Assembly: GCA_026004795.1 (NCBI GenBank)
Contig: BPJV01000001.1
Location: 62,001 to 126,000 of the forward strand
DNA length: 64,000 nt
Source of the DNA: Pirellulaceae bacterium
GTDB taxonomy: Bacteria > Planctomycetota > Planctomycetia > Pirellulales > Pirellulaceae
Direction of reading: 5' to 3'
Part shown: piece by piece, positions 28,889-39,148 of the stretch
How the letters are laid out: each line of letters opens with the position of its first letter
How positions within the stretch are numbered: the first letter of the stretch is position 1
The notes under the pieces: generated by a model
Database searches by the model: none
Seen by the model: only the letters and a program-made list of their open reading frames with translations
Told to the model about the DNA's origin: nothing
Translations under genes and position numbers: made by a program

Positions 28889-29728
28889 TCAATCGCTGGT
28901 GTGCAAACCGCACTCGGTTTTATTGAAACCGGCCCAACGCCCCGCCCGCTCATCCTCGCCGGGCAAAACACTGCGCGTGCACGGCCAGCACCCTACGCTC
29001 GGGTATCCGCGATCGTGCAATGGATTGTACGGGATGTTCTCTTTCAAGATCAGCGACCATACCTGCTTCTTCGTCCAGTTGGCCAACGGACTGACCTTCA
29101 CCAACCCGAACTTCTTGTCCCAACCGACGATCGGGGCTTTGGCGCGATCAGGGCTTTGATCGCGTCGGATGGCGCTGGCCCATGCGTCGTAATCGGCAGC
29201 CGCGCGCTGCAGCACCGCGATTTTCCGGTCGCGGCAGCAGCGATTGGGATCCGTCTTGTAAACCGGACCACCATGCATCGCTTCATACTGCTCGACCGTC
29301 AACTCCGGCTTCTTCAGTTCTACCTCGATTCCATATCGCCGCTTCACTTCCTCGCGCAGCTCCAACGTCTCAGCGAACTGGTATCCAGTATCCAAATTGA
29401 AAATCGGCGTCTCCGGCGCGATCTCCGCTAACATGTGGATCAGAGTCATGCCTTCCGGCCCAAAAGCTGTCGCCATGGCGAACCGGGGGGCAAACCGCTG
29501 GACGGCCCACCGCAAGATCTCCTTCGGCTCGGCCGTCTCCAAACGCAAACTCTCGCGTTGCAGCTCCTCCAATAATTCAGCAGTCGGCTGCCGCTGCTCA
29601 GGGGAGACCTGCAGGTTGCCGACCTGAGCACCGTTTCCGCTGTCCGGATGGATCACTCGCAACTCCGTTACCGCCTGCCGCTGCATTTCCATTTCCCGTG
29701 GTTGATGTTTTCGCAATGCCGCACTCAC
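28889..29728 (-). CDS. cysH: Adenylylsulfate/phosphoadenylylsulfate reductase
   Basis: A 279-residue reductase converting APS (or PAPS) to sulfite in assimilatory sulfur metabolism. The nucleotide-binding segment is FGPEGMTLIHMLAE, the substrate loop LDTGYQFAETLELR. The [4Fe-4S] ligands CC (NRCCRDRK) and CxxC (GCWPCTR) are all present, the pattern of APS-type enzymes. The C-terminal catalytic motif ECGLH is intact. The start was set at GTG 29728 because GGAAGGAG lies just upstream; the upstream frame reads as non-coding. The N-terminal extension of about 35 residues before the core is longer than in E. coli CysH. Confidence 0.92.
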   Translation of the reverse strand: MSAALRKHQPREMEMQRQAVTELRVIHPDSGNGAQVGNLQVSPEQRQPTAELLEELQRESLRLETAEPKEILRWAVQRFAPRFAMATAFGPEGMTLIHMLAEIAPETPIFNLDTGYQFAETLELREEVKRRYGIEVELKKPELTVEQYEAMHGGPVYKTDPNRCCRDRKIAVLQRAAADYDAWASAIRRDQSPDRAKAPIVGWDKKFGLVKVSPLANWTKKQVWSLILKENIPYNPLHDRGYPSVGCWPCTRSVLPGEDERAGRWAGFNKTECGLHTSD

Positions 29729-29988
29729 CGGTTTCTCCTTCCTTTCAGACCACAACGCTGAGGCGAAGAGGCCGTTCGCAGGCCTGGCATGCCAACGAAC
29801 TACTCGTAGAGGAGCCGCCGCCGGTACGCTCGCCGCTCCGTGGCAGTTCCACCCGCACACTCCTCCTCCCGCCGCCACCCGGTCGACCATCCCACTGGAA
29901 CATTCTTGGCAAGATGACGTCGGGAAAACTTCCGGCACGACTGCACGACGGCGGCGACGGGACTGCCGCAGGGTGGAACTGGAACCAT

Positions 29989-30017
29989 ATACTACTAAGT
30001 TGACCATTTTAGTCAAC
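29989..30017 (-). promoter_or_regulatory. Promoter and operator-like inverted repeat upstream of cysH
   Basis: Reading the minus strand, TTGACT (30016-30011) and TAGTAT (29994-29989) are separated by 16 bp and form a good -35/-10 pair directed towards cysH. The perfect inverted repeat GTTGAC-7-GTCAAC (29999-30017) covers the -35 and most of the spacer, a position where a bound repressor would block polymerase. A second nested inverted repeat ACTAA-10-TTAGT spans 29994-30013. The Rrf2 regulator downstream is the obvious candidate to bind it. The transcript would have a leader of roughly 250 nt before the GTG, in which I recognised no riboswitch. Confidence 0.6.
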
Positions 30018-30159
30018 ATACGGTTCGTATGATTTTTCCTATCGACCGCATGGCATCGGTTCCTTGAACGTCTCTTGCCGTGTCATTGGCACGATCGCCA
30101 CGACGCTTGTGGAGCGGAGGCGATCCTCGAGAAGCCTCCGGCGGCCGCTGCTGCTGGCT

Positions 30160-31038
30160 TCAGGCCTGCTGGAGACGGCAAGCGAGCATCGTGTTGCGAA
30201 GAAGCATGGCAATGGTCAAAGGACCGACCCCCCCGGGTACGGGGGTGATGGCAGCAGCGACTTTCGCGACCTCCTCGTAATGCACGTCACCGACGAGGCC
30301 GTCTTCCACGCGATTGATTCCCACATCGATGACGACGGCTCCGGGGCGTACCATGTCGGCGGTAATGAGCCGGGGGCGACCGACGGCGGCGATGAGAATG
30401 TCGGCCTGTCGCGTGATATCCGCCAGATTCGCTGTCAGGGAGTGGCCGATGGTGACCGTAGCGTTGGCGTATTCGGGGCCCAAGCCACAATCGCGCTGGA
30501 CCAGCATATTGGCCATCGGTTTGCCGACGATGTCGCTGCGTCCCACCACGACAACATGCTTTCCGCGGGTAGGGATCGAGTATCGATGCAGCAGTTGCAG
30601 AACGCCGTGGGGGGTGCAGGGGAGGAAGCGGGGGCGACCTTGAACGAGCAAGCCGACGTTCTCTGGAGCAAACGCGTCGACGTCTTTTTGCGGGCAGACG
30701 TGGTCCAAGACCGTTTGGGAGTCGATCTGGCTGGGTAGCGGCAATTGGACGAGGATCCCATGAATGGCCGGGTCGGCGTTGAGCTGGTCCAGCAGCTTGA
30801 GCAATGCGGCGGTACTGGTATCGGTCGGTAGGTGAGTCAAGCGACTGAACATACCGGCTTGCTGGCAGGCGCGTTCTTTGTTCCGCACATAAACACGGCT
30901 GGCCGGATCATCTCCCACCAGGACGGCCGCCAACGTGGGGACTGGCCCTCCGTCGTTCACCCACTGCTGCACCTCAAGCTGCAGCTCTTCGCGGATCGCC
31001 TTCGCTGTCGCTTTTCCGTCCAGAATCGTCACTGCCAT
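30160..31038 (-). CDS. folD: Bifunctional methylenetetrahydrofolate dehydrogenase/cyclohydrolase
   Basis: A 292-residue FolD that interconverts 5,10-methylene-, methenyl- and 10-formyl-tetrahydrofolate in one-carbon metabolism. Family motifs are YVRNKERACQQAGM with the catalytic Lys, GILVQLPLP, PQKDVDAFAPENVG, the Rossmann motif VVVGRSDIVGKPMANML and the C-terminal PVPGGVGPLTIAMLL. Length is normal (280-300). ATG 31038 was chosen over an upstream in-frame TTG; GAGGGACGG lies about 10 bases before it. Confidence 0.96.
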   Translation of the reverse strand: MAVTILDGKATAKAIREELQLEVQQWVNDGGPVPTLAAVLVGDDPASRVYVRNKERACQQAGMFSRLTHLPTDTSTAALLKLLDQLNADPAIHGILVQLPLPSQIDSQTVLDHVCPQKDVDAFAPENVGLLVQGRPRFLPCTPHGVLQLLHRYSIPTRGKHVVVVGRSDIVGKPMANMLVQRDCGLGPEYANATVTIGHSLTANLADITRQADILIAAVGRPRLITADMVRPGAVVIDVGINRVEDGLVGDVHYEEVAKVAAAITPVPGGVGPLTIAMLLRNTMLACRLQQA

Positions 31039-31281
31039 CGTAATGCCGTCCCTCAACAGAATTCCAAGAAACTCGCCCTAGCGACGCACGCGCCCTCAGC
31101 CCCGCAAGGTTGCCGGGCCGGAGGATGCCTGGCATCGTGGTTCTCTGCAATTGATTGATGGGAAAGGGCCGGGTACACCTCCCCGGCGGTCAAGTTAGCA
31201 GGATCCCCAATCGATGTTGGCCCCAGTGTCGGCTATAGTTCGGAACTCGAAAAGGTGTCTCAAACAGTCGGAGGAGTTCTC

Positions 31282-32310
31282 GTGAGGCGACAGCGCGTCG
31301 TATTGTGCTATCCAGTCGAACCGTGTCACGTCGAGTACCTGCAACGTCGACTGCCTGAAGTGGAGTTAGTCGATGCGGGGCAGGAGCGGATTGCCGAAGA
31401 GATTCTTCAGGCAGACATCTTTATCGGCCATGCCAAAGTGCCGGTCGACTGGGAGGCCGTAGTGCGGCGGGGCAGGTTGCGATTCATTCAGTCCTCGGCG
31501 GCCGGTTTGGATCATTGCTTGGTCCCCGCGGTAATCGATTCGGACATCGTGGTGTGCAGTGCGTCGGGACTGTTTGCCAACCAAGTGGCGGAGCAGGCGA
31601 TGGTTCTCACCTTGGGCTTGCTGCGCGACCTGCCAACGTTCTTTCGGCAACAACAGCAGCGCCGCTTCATTCGCCAACCGACCGACGATTTGCACGGCAA
31701 GCGCGTGGGCATCGTCGGTTTCGGAGGGAACGGACGTCGATTGGCAGAGGTGCTAATGCCCTATCGTGTGACCATACGGGCAACTGATCATTTTCCCGTT
31801 CGCCGGCCGGAGTATGTCGAGTGGTTAGGGGAAGCAGACCGACTGGAAGAGCTAGCCGCTGGGAGTGACATTCTCGTGCTGTGTCTTCCGTTGAACGCTT
31901 CGACGCACCGACTGATCAACGCTCGGGTGCTGGACGCCATGCCGGGCGGCAGCTACCTGATCAACGTGGCTCGCGGCCAAGTGGTCGATGAGCCTGCCCT
32001 GATCGCTGCCTTAGCTGACGGGCGTTTGAAGGGAGCCGGACTGGATGTCACCTATACCGAACCGCTGCCGAAAGACAGTCCGTTGTGGAATGCGGAGAAC
32101 GTGCTTATCACCCCGCATGTTGGTGCCCAGTCGCATCGTCGCGTCAGTGACACGACACGTTTTGCTGCAGACAACGTACGTCGCTTCCTCAATGGCCAAC
32201 CGCTGTGGAATGAAGTCGACAAGCGCCTTGGCTTCCCGCACCCGGACAAAATGGTGCTCAACGACCCCGACGCGGTGGCTCGGATCTGGGGGCAGGACGC
32301 GACGATGTGA
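31282..32310 (+). CDS. D-2-hydroxyacid dehydrogenase (NAD-dependent)
   Basis: A 342-residue oxidoreductase of the D-isomer-specific 2-hydroxyacid dehydrogenase family. The NAD-binding glycine motif is GIVGFGGNG (about residues 146-154). The catalytic Arg lies in INVARGQVVDEPAL, the Glu in GAGLDVTYTEPLP, and the His in LITPHVGAQS. The specific substrate cannot be told. The start at GTG 31282 is set by GGAGGAG five bases upstream; an upstream in-frame GTG at 31255 would place that ribosome binding site inside the gene. Confidence 0.9.
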   Translation: MRRQRVVLCYPVEPCHVEYLQRRLPEVELVDAGQERIAEEILQADIFIGHAKVPVDWEAVVRRGRLRFIQSSAAGLDHCLVPAVIDSDIVVCSASGLFANQVAEQAMVLTLGLLRDLPTFFRQQQQRRFIRQPTDDLHGKRVGIVGFGGNGRRLAEVLMPYRVTIRATDHFPVRRPEYVEWLGEADRLEELAAGSDILVLCLPLNASTHRLINARVLDAMPGGSYLINVARGQVVDEPALIAALADGRLKGAGLDVTYTEPLPKDSPLWNAENVLITPHVGAQSHRRVSDTTRFAADNVRRFLNGQPLWNEVDKRLGFPHPDKMVLNDPDAVARIWGQDATM

Positions 32311-32596
32311 GCCCTGCCGGCGGTTCTATGCTGCGAACACGCCAGGGATGTTGCCTGCGAGCCGTCGGTACCCGCCGCGGCAGGAGAGGCGGGTGAGACG
32401 GGAAGATGGCCTAGCGGAGGACAAGGTAGTCTTCAGCCAGTGCAATGGGATGACCATGACCGGGACGAATCACGCTACGGCTGGTGAAGTCGTTCACCAT
32501 GAATTAACCTGAAGCTTCTTCGCAGTCGCCTGGCCAACACGGACCATGGCGACTGTACTCCGTATCCCATGTGCGACACGAGCCATTCAAACGACC

Positions 32597-33496
32597 ATGC
32601 CGATCAAAATCAAATGTTCTCAGTGTGGAAAAGTCCTCGCCGTCCCGGATACGATGGCAGGAAAAAAAGGGAAATGCAAGTGCGGCAACGTGTTGAACAT
32701 CCCTGCTGCGCAGAAAGCGAAAGCGCCCCGAGGCGCGGTCGCAGGTGGGATCAATCCGTCGGCGTTCGATGCGCTGGACGAAGAAGATTTTCAACAACAG
32801 GCGCCAGTGGACAAGCTCTTCGCGGCCCCCAAAGGTGATGGGGAATCCGAGCGCTTGAAAATGTACGCGGCGGAAGAAAAGGAGCGCCGAAAGCAGGAAG
32901 CAACCAAGACGAAGATGTTGATCAAATTCATCAGCGTGCTGCACATCTTGGGCGGTATCGGTTTTTGCGGATTGGCGGCGACCTTATGGAGTGCTCCGGA
33001 TCAACTGAATACCATCGCGTCCTACCTACCGATGGTCAAGGCGAATACCAACTTGATCGCGGCATTCTCGATTGCCTGGGGATTGTTGATGATCGCCGCT
33101 GCCATCGGCGGTTTTTTGGTTCACAAGTGGGGTTGGTTTCTCCTGGCCGCCAGCGTCTCCTATCTGTTCGTCGACCGTGGAGCCACCTTGGCATTTACCC
33201 TGACTGAGGGTTTTGACCAGATTCGATTCTACTCGGCGCTGATTCCGTTGCTGATTGCTTTTGGTTTCGTGATTGCCATTTTCCGCGAGCAAACACGGGA
33301 CGTGTTCCGGTTGCGGACGATGCTACCCGTGATACTTGCCGGCATGCTAGGAATGGCGGTTGGCATCGGCGTCGTGATGGTAACCTACCAAGCTGTCAAG
33401 GCGGAGCGCCAAGCGAGCAGGTCGACGGTCACCAACGTTTTCGCGGGGGCATACGATATCGATCGGATGCTGCCGACGGAGGGAAGAGCCGCCTAA
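32597..33496 (+). CDS. Membrane protein with N-terminal zinc-ribbon-like domain
   Basis: A 299-residue protein. The first 30 residues form a zinc-ribbon (IKCSQCGK then KGKCKCGNVL, two CxxC/CxC knuckles), a small domain seen at the start of many planctomycete proteins. After a charged linker (AAEEKERRKQEATKTK) there are four or five membrane helices from about residue 115 to 285. No catalytic motif is seen and the function is unknown. The start at ATG 32597 places the zinc-ribbon at the very N-terminus, its normal position. It is followed 93 bp later by another membrane protein. Confidence 0.75.
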   Translation: MPIKIKCSQCGKVLAVPDTMAGKKGKCKCGNVLNIPAAQKAKAPRGAVAGGINPSAFDALDEEDFQQQAPVDKLFAAPKGDGESERLKMYAAEEKERRKQEATKTKMLIKFISVLHILGGIGFCGLAATLWSAPDQLNTIASYLPMVKANTNLIAAFSIAWGLLMIAAAIGGFLVHKWGWFLLAASVSYLFVDRGATLAFTLTEGFDQIRFYSALIPLLIAFGFVIAIFREQTRDVFRLRTMLPVILAGMLGMAVGIGVVMVTYQAVKAERQASRSTVTNVFAGAYDIDRMLPTEGRAA

Positions 33497-33589
33497 CAGC
33501 AGGCAGCCTCGTCCGTTGTTGGGAGCGTCGGTAGCATGGCGACGTGCTGGCGAGGCGGGAGGACGCAGTCGCGGCAAGGGAGATACCCG

Positions 33590-34627
33590 ATGGCGGAGGT
33601 ACGCCCCGAAACGGCATCAGGAAAGACCGCATCGATTGATACCATCGACCGCTGGCTGGCTCCCCTGATGTTCTATGCGTCGGTGCTCTTCCTAGCCATG
33701 ATTGCGGCGATCATGGTTCTATGGGTGGACATTCCGCGGGTCGTGGAAATTGCCGAAGCCTTGAATCCCACCGACTCAGGGGTGCAGACCGAGGGTGGAA
33801 TCGCTCGCTACTTGACCGATGAGGAACTGGCGTTGGAAAAGCGCGCCTTCCAGTGGGGAGCCTACGTGGCGTGTGGACTGGCCACCTTGTGGTTGGTTTT
33901 CGTCGTGGAGCAGTTCTACCGCTGGATCCGCCTGCGACGGGATGCCAATTACGCCGGAAGATCTCCTTACGGATGGGCCTACCTGATGTTTCCTCCCCTG
34001 CGATTGGGGGCACATCGGCATGGAGAGCAGGAGTGGATATGGCTACCGCGGTGGCACTGGCAGGTCGTCGACCGAGACCTTTGCCGTCGCTTGGAACGAT
34101 TGTTCAGTATTCCCATGTTCTGGATCTCGTTGATGATCCTACCGGTGTTGGGACTGCAGTTTTACTTCAAGCATCGTATTGCCGACTACCCGCTACTGCG
34201 CGCCGTTCTGCACATCGGCACCGGAGTGATTTGGTTCGCCTTTGCCATGGAGTTCATCGTCATGGTCTCGGTGGCGAAGAGCAAATGGCGCTACTGCAAA
34301 GAACACTGGCTCGACCTGGCCATCATTGTGCTTCCCATGGTCTCGTTTCTGCGGTCGATTCGCGTACTGCAAGCAATGCGATTCGTTCCCGCCGCGCAAT
34401 TGGGACAAATCAGCAAAGCGGCCAGCGCCTATCGGATGCGCGGCGTGGTCATGCGCGCCGTGCGTGCCATGATGTTGTTGGATCTGACGACGCGGGTGCT
34501 GCGCATCTCACCCGAAAAACGCCTGGCCACGTTGAAGCAGATGCGTACCGATAAGCTCCTCGAATTGCAAGAGATTGAAGCGGAGATCAAGCAACTCGAG
34601 TCGACACTGCGGGACGATAATCCTTGA
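33590..34627 (+). CDS. Membrane protein with voltage-sensor-like segment
   Basis: A 345-residue protein with about five membrane helices and a C-terminal charged coiled coil (KLLELQEIEAEIKQLESTLR). The segment HWLDLAIIVLPMVSFLRSIR followed by VLQAMRF resembles the S3-S4 part of voltage-gated ion channels, with Arg spaced three apart. No potassium selectivity motif (TVGYG or similar) is present, so it is at most a sensor-like protein without a recognisable pore. The start at ATG 33590 follows AAGGGAG. The role is unknown. Confidence 0.65.
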   Translation: MAEVRPETASGKTASIDTIDRWLAPLMFYASVLFLAMIAAIMVLWVDIPRVVEIAEALNPTDSGVQTEGGIARYLTDEELALEKRAFQWGAYVACGLATLWLVFVVEQFYRWIRLRRDANYAGRSPYGWAYLMFPPLRLGAHRHGEQEWIWLPRWHWQVVDRDLCRRLERLFSIPMFWISLMILPVLGLQFYFKHRIADYPLLRAVLHIGTGVIWFAFAMEFIVMVSVAKSKWRYCKEHWLDLAIIVLPMVSFLRSIRVLQAMRFVPAAQLGQISKAASAYRMRGVVMRAVRAMMLLDLTTRVLRISPEKRLATLKQMRTDKLLELQEIEAEIKQLESTLRDDNP

Positions 34628-34809
34628 TTTCCTGGGGTGTGGTCGGAGAGGCAACAAACTCTCATGGCGAGATCCCGCCGGTCTGCGGACTGTCCGGCGA
34701 CCGTCTGTTAAGGGCGGCCAGCAGCAGTGGTTGGCGACCGATCGCCAGAAGCATGATGATGCTTTGGTGGCCGGAAAGAGATTTGGTGGCGACGCGAACG
34801 ACCGCCCCC

Positions 34810-36672
34810 TCAACGTCGCTCGGAGGCCGTCAAATGGGCAAGCACGAGCGCTAGGTCTGCCGGCGTGATACCACTGATTCGGCTGGCCTGATCCAGATTG
34901 GCCGGCCGCACGGTCGACAGCTTTTGCTTGGCTTCGATCCGCAATCCGGTGATCTTCTGATAATCGAAACCGGGCGGAATCGATTTCTGGGACAATCGAC
35001 GTTGCCGTTCAATTTGGATCTGTTGCCGGTTGATATAGCCCTCGTATTTCGTATCCCACAAGACTTGAGCGGCTACCTCTGCAGGGAATTCTTGCAGTTG
35101 GGGCAAATGGGAACACATCTCCTCCCAGGTCACCTCGCTCCGCCGCAAATACTTTTGGGCAGGGACGTCACCGATGGAGTGCGAGCGCAGAATCGCTTCA
35201 GCGCGACGAATGCCCTCTTCCTTTTGTTCCAAATGCTGCAGCCGTTCGTGTCCCACTAAACCGGCTAGATGGCCCATCCGCGTCAGACGGCGATCGGCGT
35301 TGTCTTGCCGCAACAGCAGTCGATGTTCGGCACGGCTGGTGAACATCCTGTAGGGTTCATCCACACCGCGGGTAACCAGGTCATCGATGAGTACGCCGAC
35401 GTAGCTGTTCGACCGGTCGATGGCCAACGGCGCGCGGCCGGCAAGCTTCAGGGCGGCGTTGGCCCCGGCGACCAACCCTTGGCATGCCGCCTCTTCGTAG
35501 CCGGTCGTGCCATTGATTTGTCCTGCCAGATACAGCCCCTCTACGTTCTTCGACTCCAGCGTGGAAAACAGTTGATCGGGGGGCGAAAAATCGTATTCCA
35601 CCGCGTAGCCATACCGCATGATACGAGCGTTTTCCAAACCGGGAATCATCTTCAACATCGCATCCTGCACGTCCCGTGGGAGACTGGTCGAAATCCCGTT
35701 GACGTACACCTCGTGCGTCATCCGCCCTTCCGGTTCGAGGAACAATTGGTGTCGCGTCTTGTCGGCAAACCGCACCACTTTATCCTCGATGGAGGGACAG
35801 TAGCGGGGCCCCGTCGAATTGATCTGACCGGAATACATCGGCGCGCGATGTAAATTGGCTCGGATGAGATCGTGCACTTGCTCGTTGGTGAACGTGATGT
35901 GACAGGGGAGCTGCGGTTGGGTAATGGCCTCGGTAAGGTATGAGAATGGTTGAGGCTGTTCATCGCCAGGCTGCAATTGAGTCGCCGCATAGTCGATGGT
36001 GCGGGCATCCAACCGGGGAGGCGTGCCGGTCTTGAACCTGGCCAGCCGAATGCCCAGTCGCTCGAGCGCGCCACTGATACCCGCCGTCGTCCCCTCTCCG
36101 GCTCTGCCACCAGGCGTCTTGGCTTCCCCGGTATGCATGATCGCTTGCAGAAAAGTTCCCGTGGTGAGGACGACCGCGCCGGCGCGGTACCAGGCCCCTC
36201 CCCGCACCGCCACGCCAGCAATGCGTCGCGTTCCCGCCTGCTCCTCGACGATCAAGTCTTCCGCTAGTTCCTGGATCAGACTGACGCCCGGATATCCTTC
36301 GATGGCATACTTGATGTACTGTTGGTAAGCGCGTTTGTCGGCTTGAGCCCGTGGGCTGTGCATGGCCGGACCTTTCCGCACGTTGAGCATCCGGAATTGG
36401 ATTCCGGTAGCATCGATCGCTTGCCCCATCAGCCCTCCGAGCGCATCGACTTCGCGGACGATCTGCCCTTTGGCTACGCCGCCGATCGCCGGGTTGCAGC
36501 TCATTTGCCCCACCGTATCGAGGTTGCCGGTCAGCAGTGCCACCTTCGCCCCGACCCGGGCCGCGGCAGCCGCCGCCTCGGTCCCTGCATGCCCAGCACC
36601 GACGACAACGACATCGAAATCGTATTGAACCGGAGGTTGGTTTTGGTGGGATACGATCGTCCGAGCTGTCAT
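34810..36672 (-). CDS. mnmG: tRNA uridine-5-carboxymethylaminomethyl modification enzyme MnmG
   Basis: A 620-residue FAD enzyme (GidA) which with MnmE modifies the wobble uridine of certain tRNAs. The FAD Rossmann motif is [15 protein letters not shown] near the start. Other hallmarks are [73 protein letters not shown] and the C-terminal helical domain ending at [20 protein letters not shown]. Length matches the family (620-630). ATG 36672 was preferred to the upstream in-frame GTG at 36741 because the extension is not conserved in the family. MnmE is not in the window. Confidence 0.96.
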   Translation of the reverse strand: MTARTIVSHQNQPPVQYDFDVVVVGAGHAGTEAAAAAARVGAKVALLTGNLDTVGQMSCNPAIGGVAKGQIVREVDALGGLMGQAIDATGIQFRMLNVRKGPAMHSPRAQADKRAYQQYIKYAIEGYPGVSLIQELAEDLIVEEQAGTRRIAGVAVRGGAWYRAGAVVLTTGTFLQAIMHTGEAKTPGGRAGEGTTAGISGALERLGIRLARFKTGTPPRLDARTIDYAATQLQPGDEQPQPFSYLTEAITQPQLPCHITFTNEQVHDLIRANLHRAPMYSGQINSTGPRYCPSIEDKVVRFADKTRHQLFLEPEGRMTHEVYVNGISTSLPRDVQDAMLKMIPGLENARIMRYGYAVEYDFSPPDQLFSTLESKNVEGLYLAGQINGTTGYEEAACQGLVAGANAALKLAGRAPLAIDRSNSYVGVLIDDLVTRGVDEPYRMFTSRAEHRLLLRQDNADRRLTRMGHLAGLVGHERLQHLEQKEEGIRRAEAILRSHSIGDVPAQKYLRRSEVTWEEMCSHLPQLQEFPAEVAAQVLWDTKYEGYINRQQIQIERQRRLSQKSIPPGFDYQKITGLRIEAKQKLSTVRPANLDQASRISGITPADLALVLAHLTASERR

Positions 36673-36925
36673 AGAAGTTCCAGGTAAATTCTTAGCGGTT
36701 AGCGGTAGGCGCCGGACTGCTTTGACAAAAAACCGCACCACGTCCAGCGGTCCACTTCTCCCCGGCGTCGGCCCAGCGGCTCCTCAAATCTTCAATCTAT
36801 CCCGGGGAATTTGTTAAGCCGTGCGGGCCATGCACATTTTACTAGTGGTGCCGATTCCACACGACCGAATGTAGCCGAATGAGCAGGGGTGTCGACCCGA
36901 TTAGGGGTCCGCTACGAGGACGAAC

Positions 36926-39100
36926 GTGCCATATCGCCAAGGAACCATGGGAATGGGAAGCACTGCGACCGGGGAAAAGGTGCGAACTACGCAGCCTCGC
37001 GAAGGAGAGCGGTCTACGAGGCTTCGCCGACTGGCGCTGGCAACTTTGCTAGCCTTCAGCGGAGTGCCCGTCGGTGGGATTTCTCTAGGCGACGTTGGTG
37101 ATGGCTCCACGGGGCGCTCCTATCTTGCCACTGCGAACGTGCAAACCGTCGTTGCCTATGGCACGTTCCAGATTCCGTTCAGCGTGCGCGGCGCCCAGCA
37201 AGACATTGCCGAGGTGCAGTTGTGGGTCTCCAACGATCACGGGAACAGCTGGCGATTGCACGAGAGTCGCCACCCGAACGAAGAGCGGTTCTCATTCACC
37301 GCTCCGTCCGACGGCATCTACCACTTTTCCGTACGAACCGTCGACGCTCGCGGCAGGGCCTATCCCAGTGCCAACCCGCCGTTGGTCATTGGGGTGGATC
37401 AAACCAACCCCACGGTGAACCTGGCTGCCGAGGTCTTGGCCGATGGCCAGGTGCAAATCGACATTCGGGTCGTGGACCAGTTTATCGATCTGGGCTCGGC
37501 GCGACTGAAGCTGCGTGGGAGCGGAGAGCAGCGATGGCATGATGTCCTGATCGATCTACGCCCGGTCGGCCGTGGTGAATACCGCGCGCGCACCGTGGTG
37601 CCGGCACCCCCTGGGGACGCCCTGGCAATGGCCTTTGTCATCAAGGATCGTGCCGGACACGAGGGTTTTACCACGCTGCAGGTTGCCGTACCGCACACGG
37701 CCGATTCAGGGGGCGCACCAGAGTTGGTGCACGGCAATCGGCTGGAAGCCAACGACGCCGGTAGCTCCCCAAGCTCCAGTCGCATCCCTTCCCTGCCAGG
37801 GGCGATTGCATGGCGACCGGTAGGTTCCAACCCGACGGAGCTAGCCCGTAGAGATCGGCAATCGGGACTGGATGGTGCCCAGGAAGGGGGAGCATCCTCC
37901 GCGACCGATCGCTACGTCGCCAACACTGGGACTCCGGGAATCGGACGCTTGGCATCCGGCAGTGAGCTGTCGCTGGATCCGCCTCGCCGTCCCGTCGACG
38001 TGGAGACCGTCCCGGCAACTCCCTTTGCGCACGCCTTGGGGACGACTCCTTCCCCGCTGGCCCCCGCCAACCGGCTACCAAGCCCGAAGGAAACGGGAGC
38101 CATGATCGAGGAGTTGCCACCTCCTCCGGCGCTCGAGGACACGCCTTCATCACCATCGCCGCAGGCGGTCGGCGGTCGTTTCCGCCCGACAGCAGACGAT
38201 TCCTCACTCGATCCTCTGCTGCTGTTCGATCAACTCGCGCCGGGCGCGCCAGCAGCGGATACGACAGCGTCGGGCGCCTATCCCACCTCGCGCATCGATT
38301 CGGCCGTAGTGACTTCACGGCCGGCCCGTGCCAAGGTCGAATGGTCACCGCAGCCGCGCGCAGACGGGGAGCGGGAGTTGTCCCCCACGGATCCCCTGGC
38401 AACTAGCGAGGGCGCCGCACTGGCACCACTGGGCAATTCGCCGTCGCCACGTACCTCCAGCCCCCACGACGCCGCCTTCCACAGCCGCTCGTTGATCTTC
38501 AGCCTCGATTACGATGTGGCGGACCTGCGCGGCAGTTCCTTGGCCTCGGTCGAGTTGTGGGGGACCGAAGATGGAGGACAAACTTGGCAGAAATGGGGAG
38601 AAGATGCCGATCGCCGCAGTCCGTTCGATGTTCAGGTCGGCAATGACGGCCTGTTTGGGTTTCGCATGGTGGTGGTCAGCACCAACGGCCTGGTCAGCAA
38701 TCGGCCGCATCCGGGCGATGATGCGGACATGTGGATCGTTGTCGATACGCAACCACCCACGGCGCGCATCCACCGGGCCGTTTACGGGCACGGCGCCGAC
38801 GCCGATAAACTGATCATTGAGTATTCCAGCGACGACGAGTTTCTGGCCGCGCAACCGGTAACCCTTCTGTTCAGCGAATTGCGCGAAGGTCCCTGGCAGC
38901 CACTGGCCACGGGCCTCCCCTCCCACGGTCAATACGCTTGGAAAGTACCTGCCGATGCCCCCACGGCTATCTTTCTGCGCATCGAAGCCGCGGACAAGGC
39001 GGGCAACGTGGGAGGCAGTCGTTTGGAAGTGCCGGTGGAGTTGGCAAGATTGGCTCCCAAGGGAAGGATCAAGGGTTTTCGACCAGTACTGGAACCCTGA
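36926..39100 (+). CDS. Secreted protein with duplicated Ig-like region, function unknown
   Basis: A 724-residue protein with a likely signal peptide after a long basic start (LRRLALATLLAFSGVPVGG, about 33-51). The first beta-rich part (about 65-255) and the last (about 520-710) resemble each other: VQLWVSNDHGNSW near 95 parallels VELWGTEDGGQTW near 550, each followed by a DG(I/L)(Y/F) turn and a domain starting DQTNP or DTQPP. A Pro/Ser-rich linker of about 250 residues separates them. This looks like an internal duplication of a two-domain unit. GTG 36926 is supported by GAGGA five bases upstream. Confidence 0.65.
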   Translation: MPYRQGTMGMGSTATGEKVRTTQPREGERSTRLRRLALATLLAFSGVPVGGISLGDVGDGSTGRSYLATANVQTVVAYGTFQIPFSVRGAQQDIAEVQLWVSNDHGNSWRLHESRHPNEERFSFTAPSDGIYHFSVRTVDARGRAYPSANPPLVIGVDQTNPTVNLAAEVLADGQVQIDIRVVDQFIDLGSARLKLRGSGEQRWHDVLIDLRPVGRGEYRARTVVPAPPGDALAMAFVIKDRAGHEGFTTLQVAVPHTADSGGAPELVHGNRLEANDAGSSPSSSRIPSLPGAIAWRPVGSNPTELARRDRQSGLDGAQEGGASSATDRYVANTGTPGIGRLASGSELSLDPPRRPVDVETVPATPFAHALGTTPSPLAPANRLPSPKETGAMIEELPPPPALEDTPSSPSPQAVGGRFRPTADDSSLDPLLLFDQLAPGAPAADTTASGAYPTSRIDSAVVTSRPARAKVEWSPQPRADGERELSPTDPLATSEGAALAPLGNSPSPRTSSPHDAAFHSRSLIFSLDYDVADLRGSSLASVELWGTEDGGQTWQKWGEDADRRSPFDVQVGNDGLFGFRMVVVSTNGLVSNRPHPGDDADMWIVVDTQPPTARIHRAVYGHGADADKLIIEYSSDDEFLAAQPVTLLFSELREGPWQPLATGLPSHGQYAWKVPADAPTAIFLRIEAADKAGNVGGSRLEVPVELARLAPKGRIKGFRPVLEP

Positions 39101-39148
39101 CAGGATCGATGCCTGGCGGCCCCCCACCCTACCGACGACCGCCATCGT

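Noticed and set aside
29729-29988. SAM riboswitch or cysteine leader peptide in the cysH leader
   Set aside because: The SAM-I core pattern is absent; a 14-codon frame ending just before the ribosome binding site has one Cys only and no further support.
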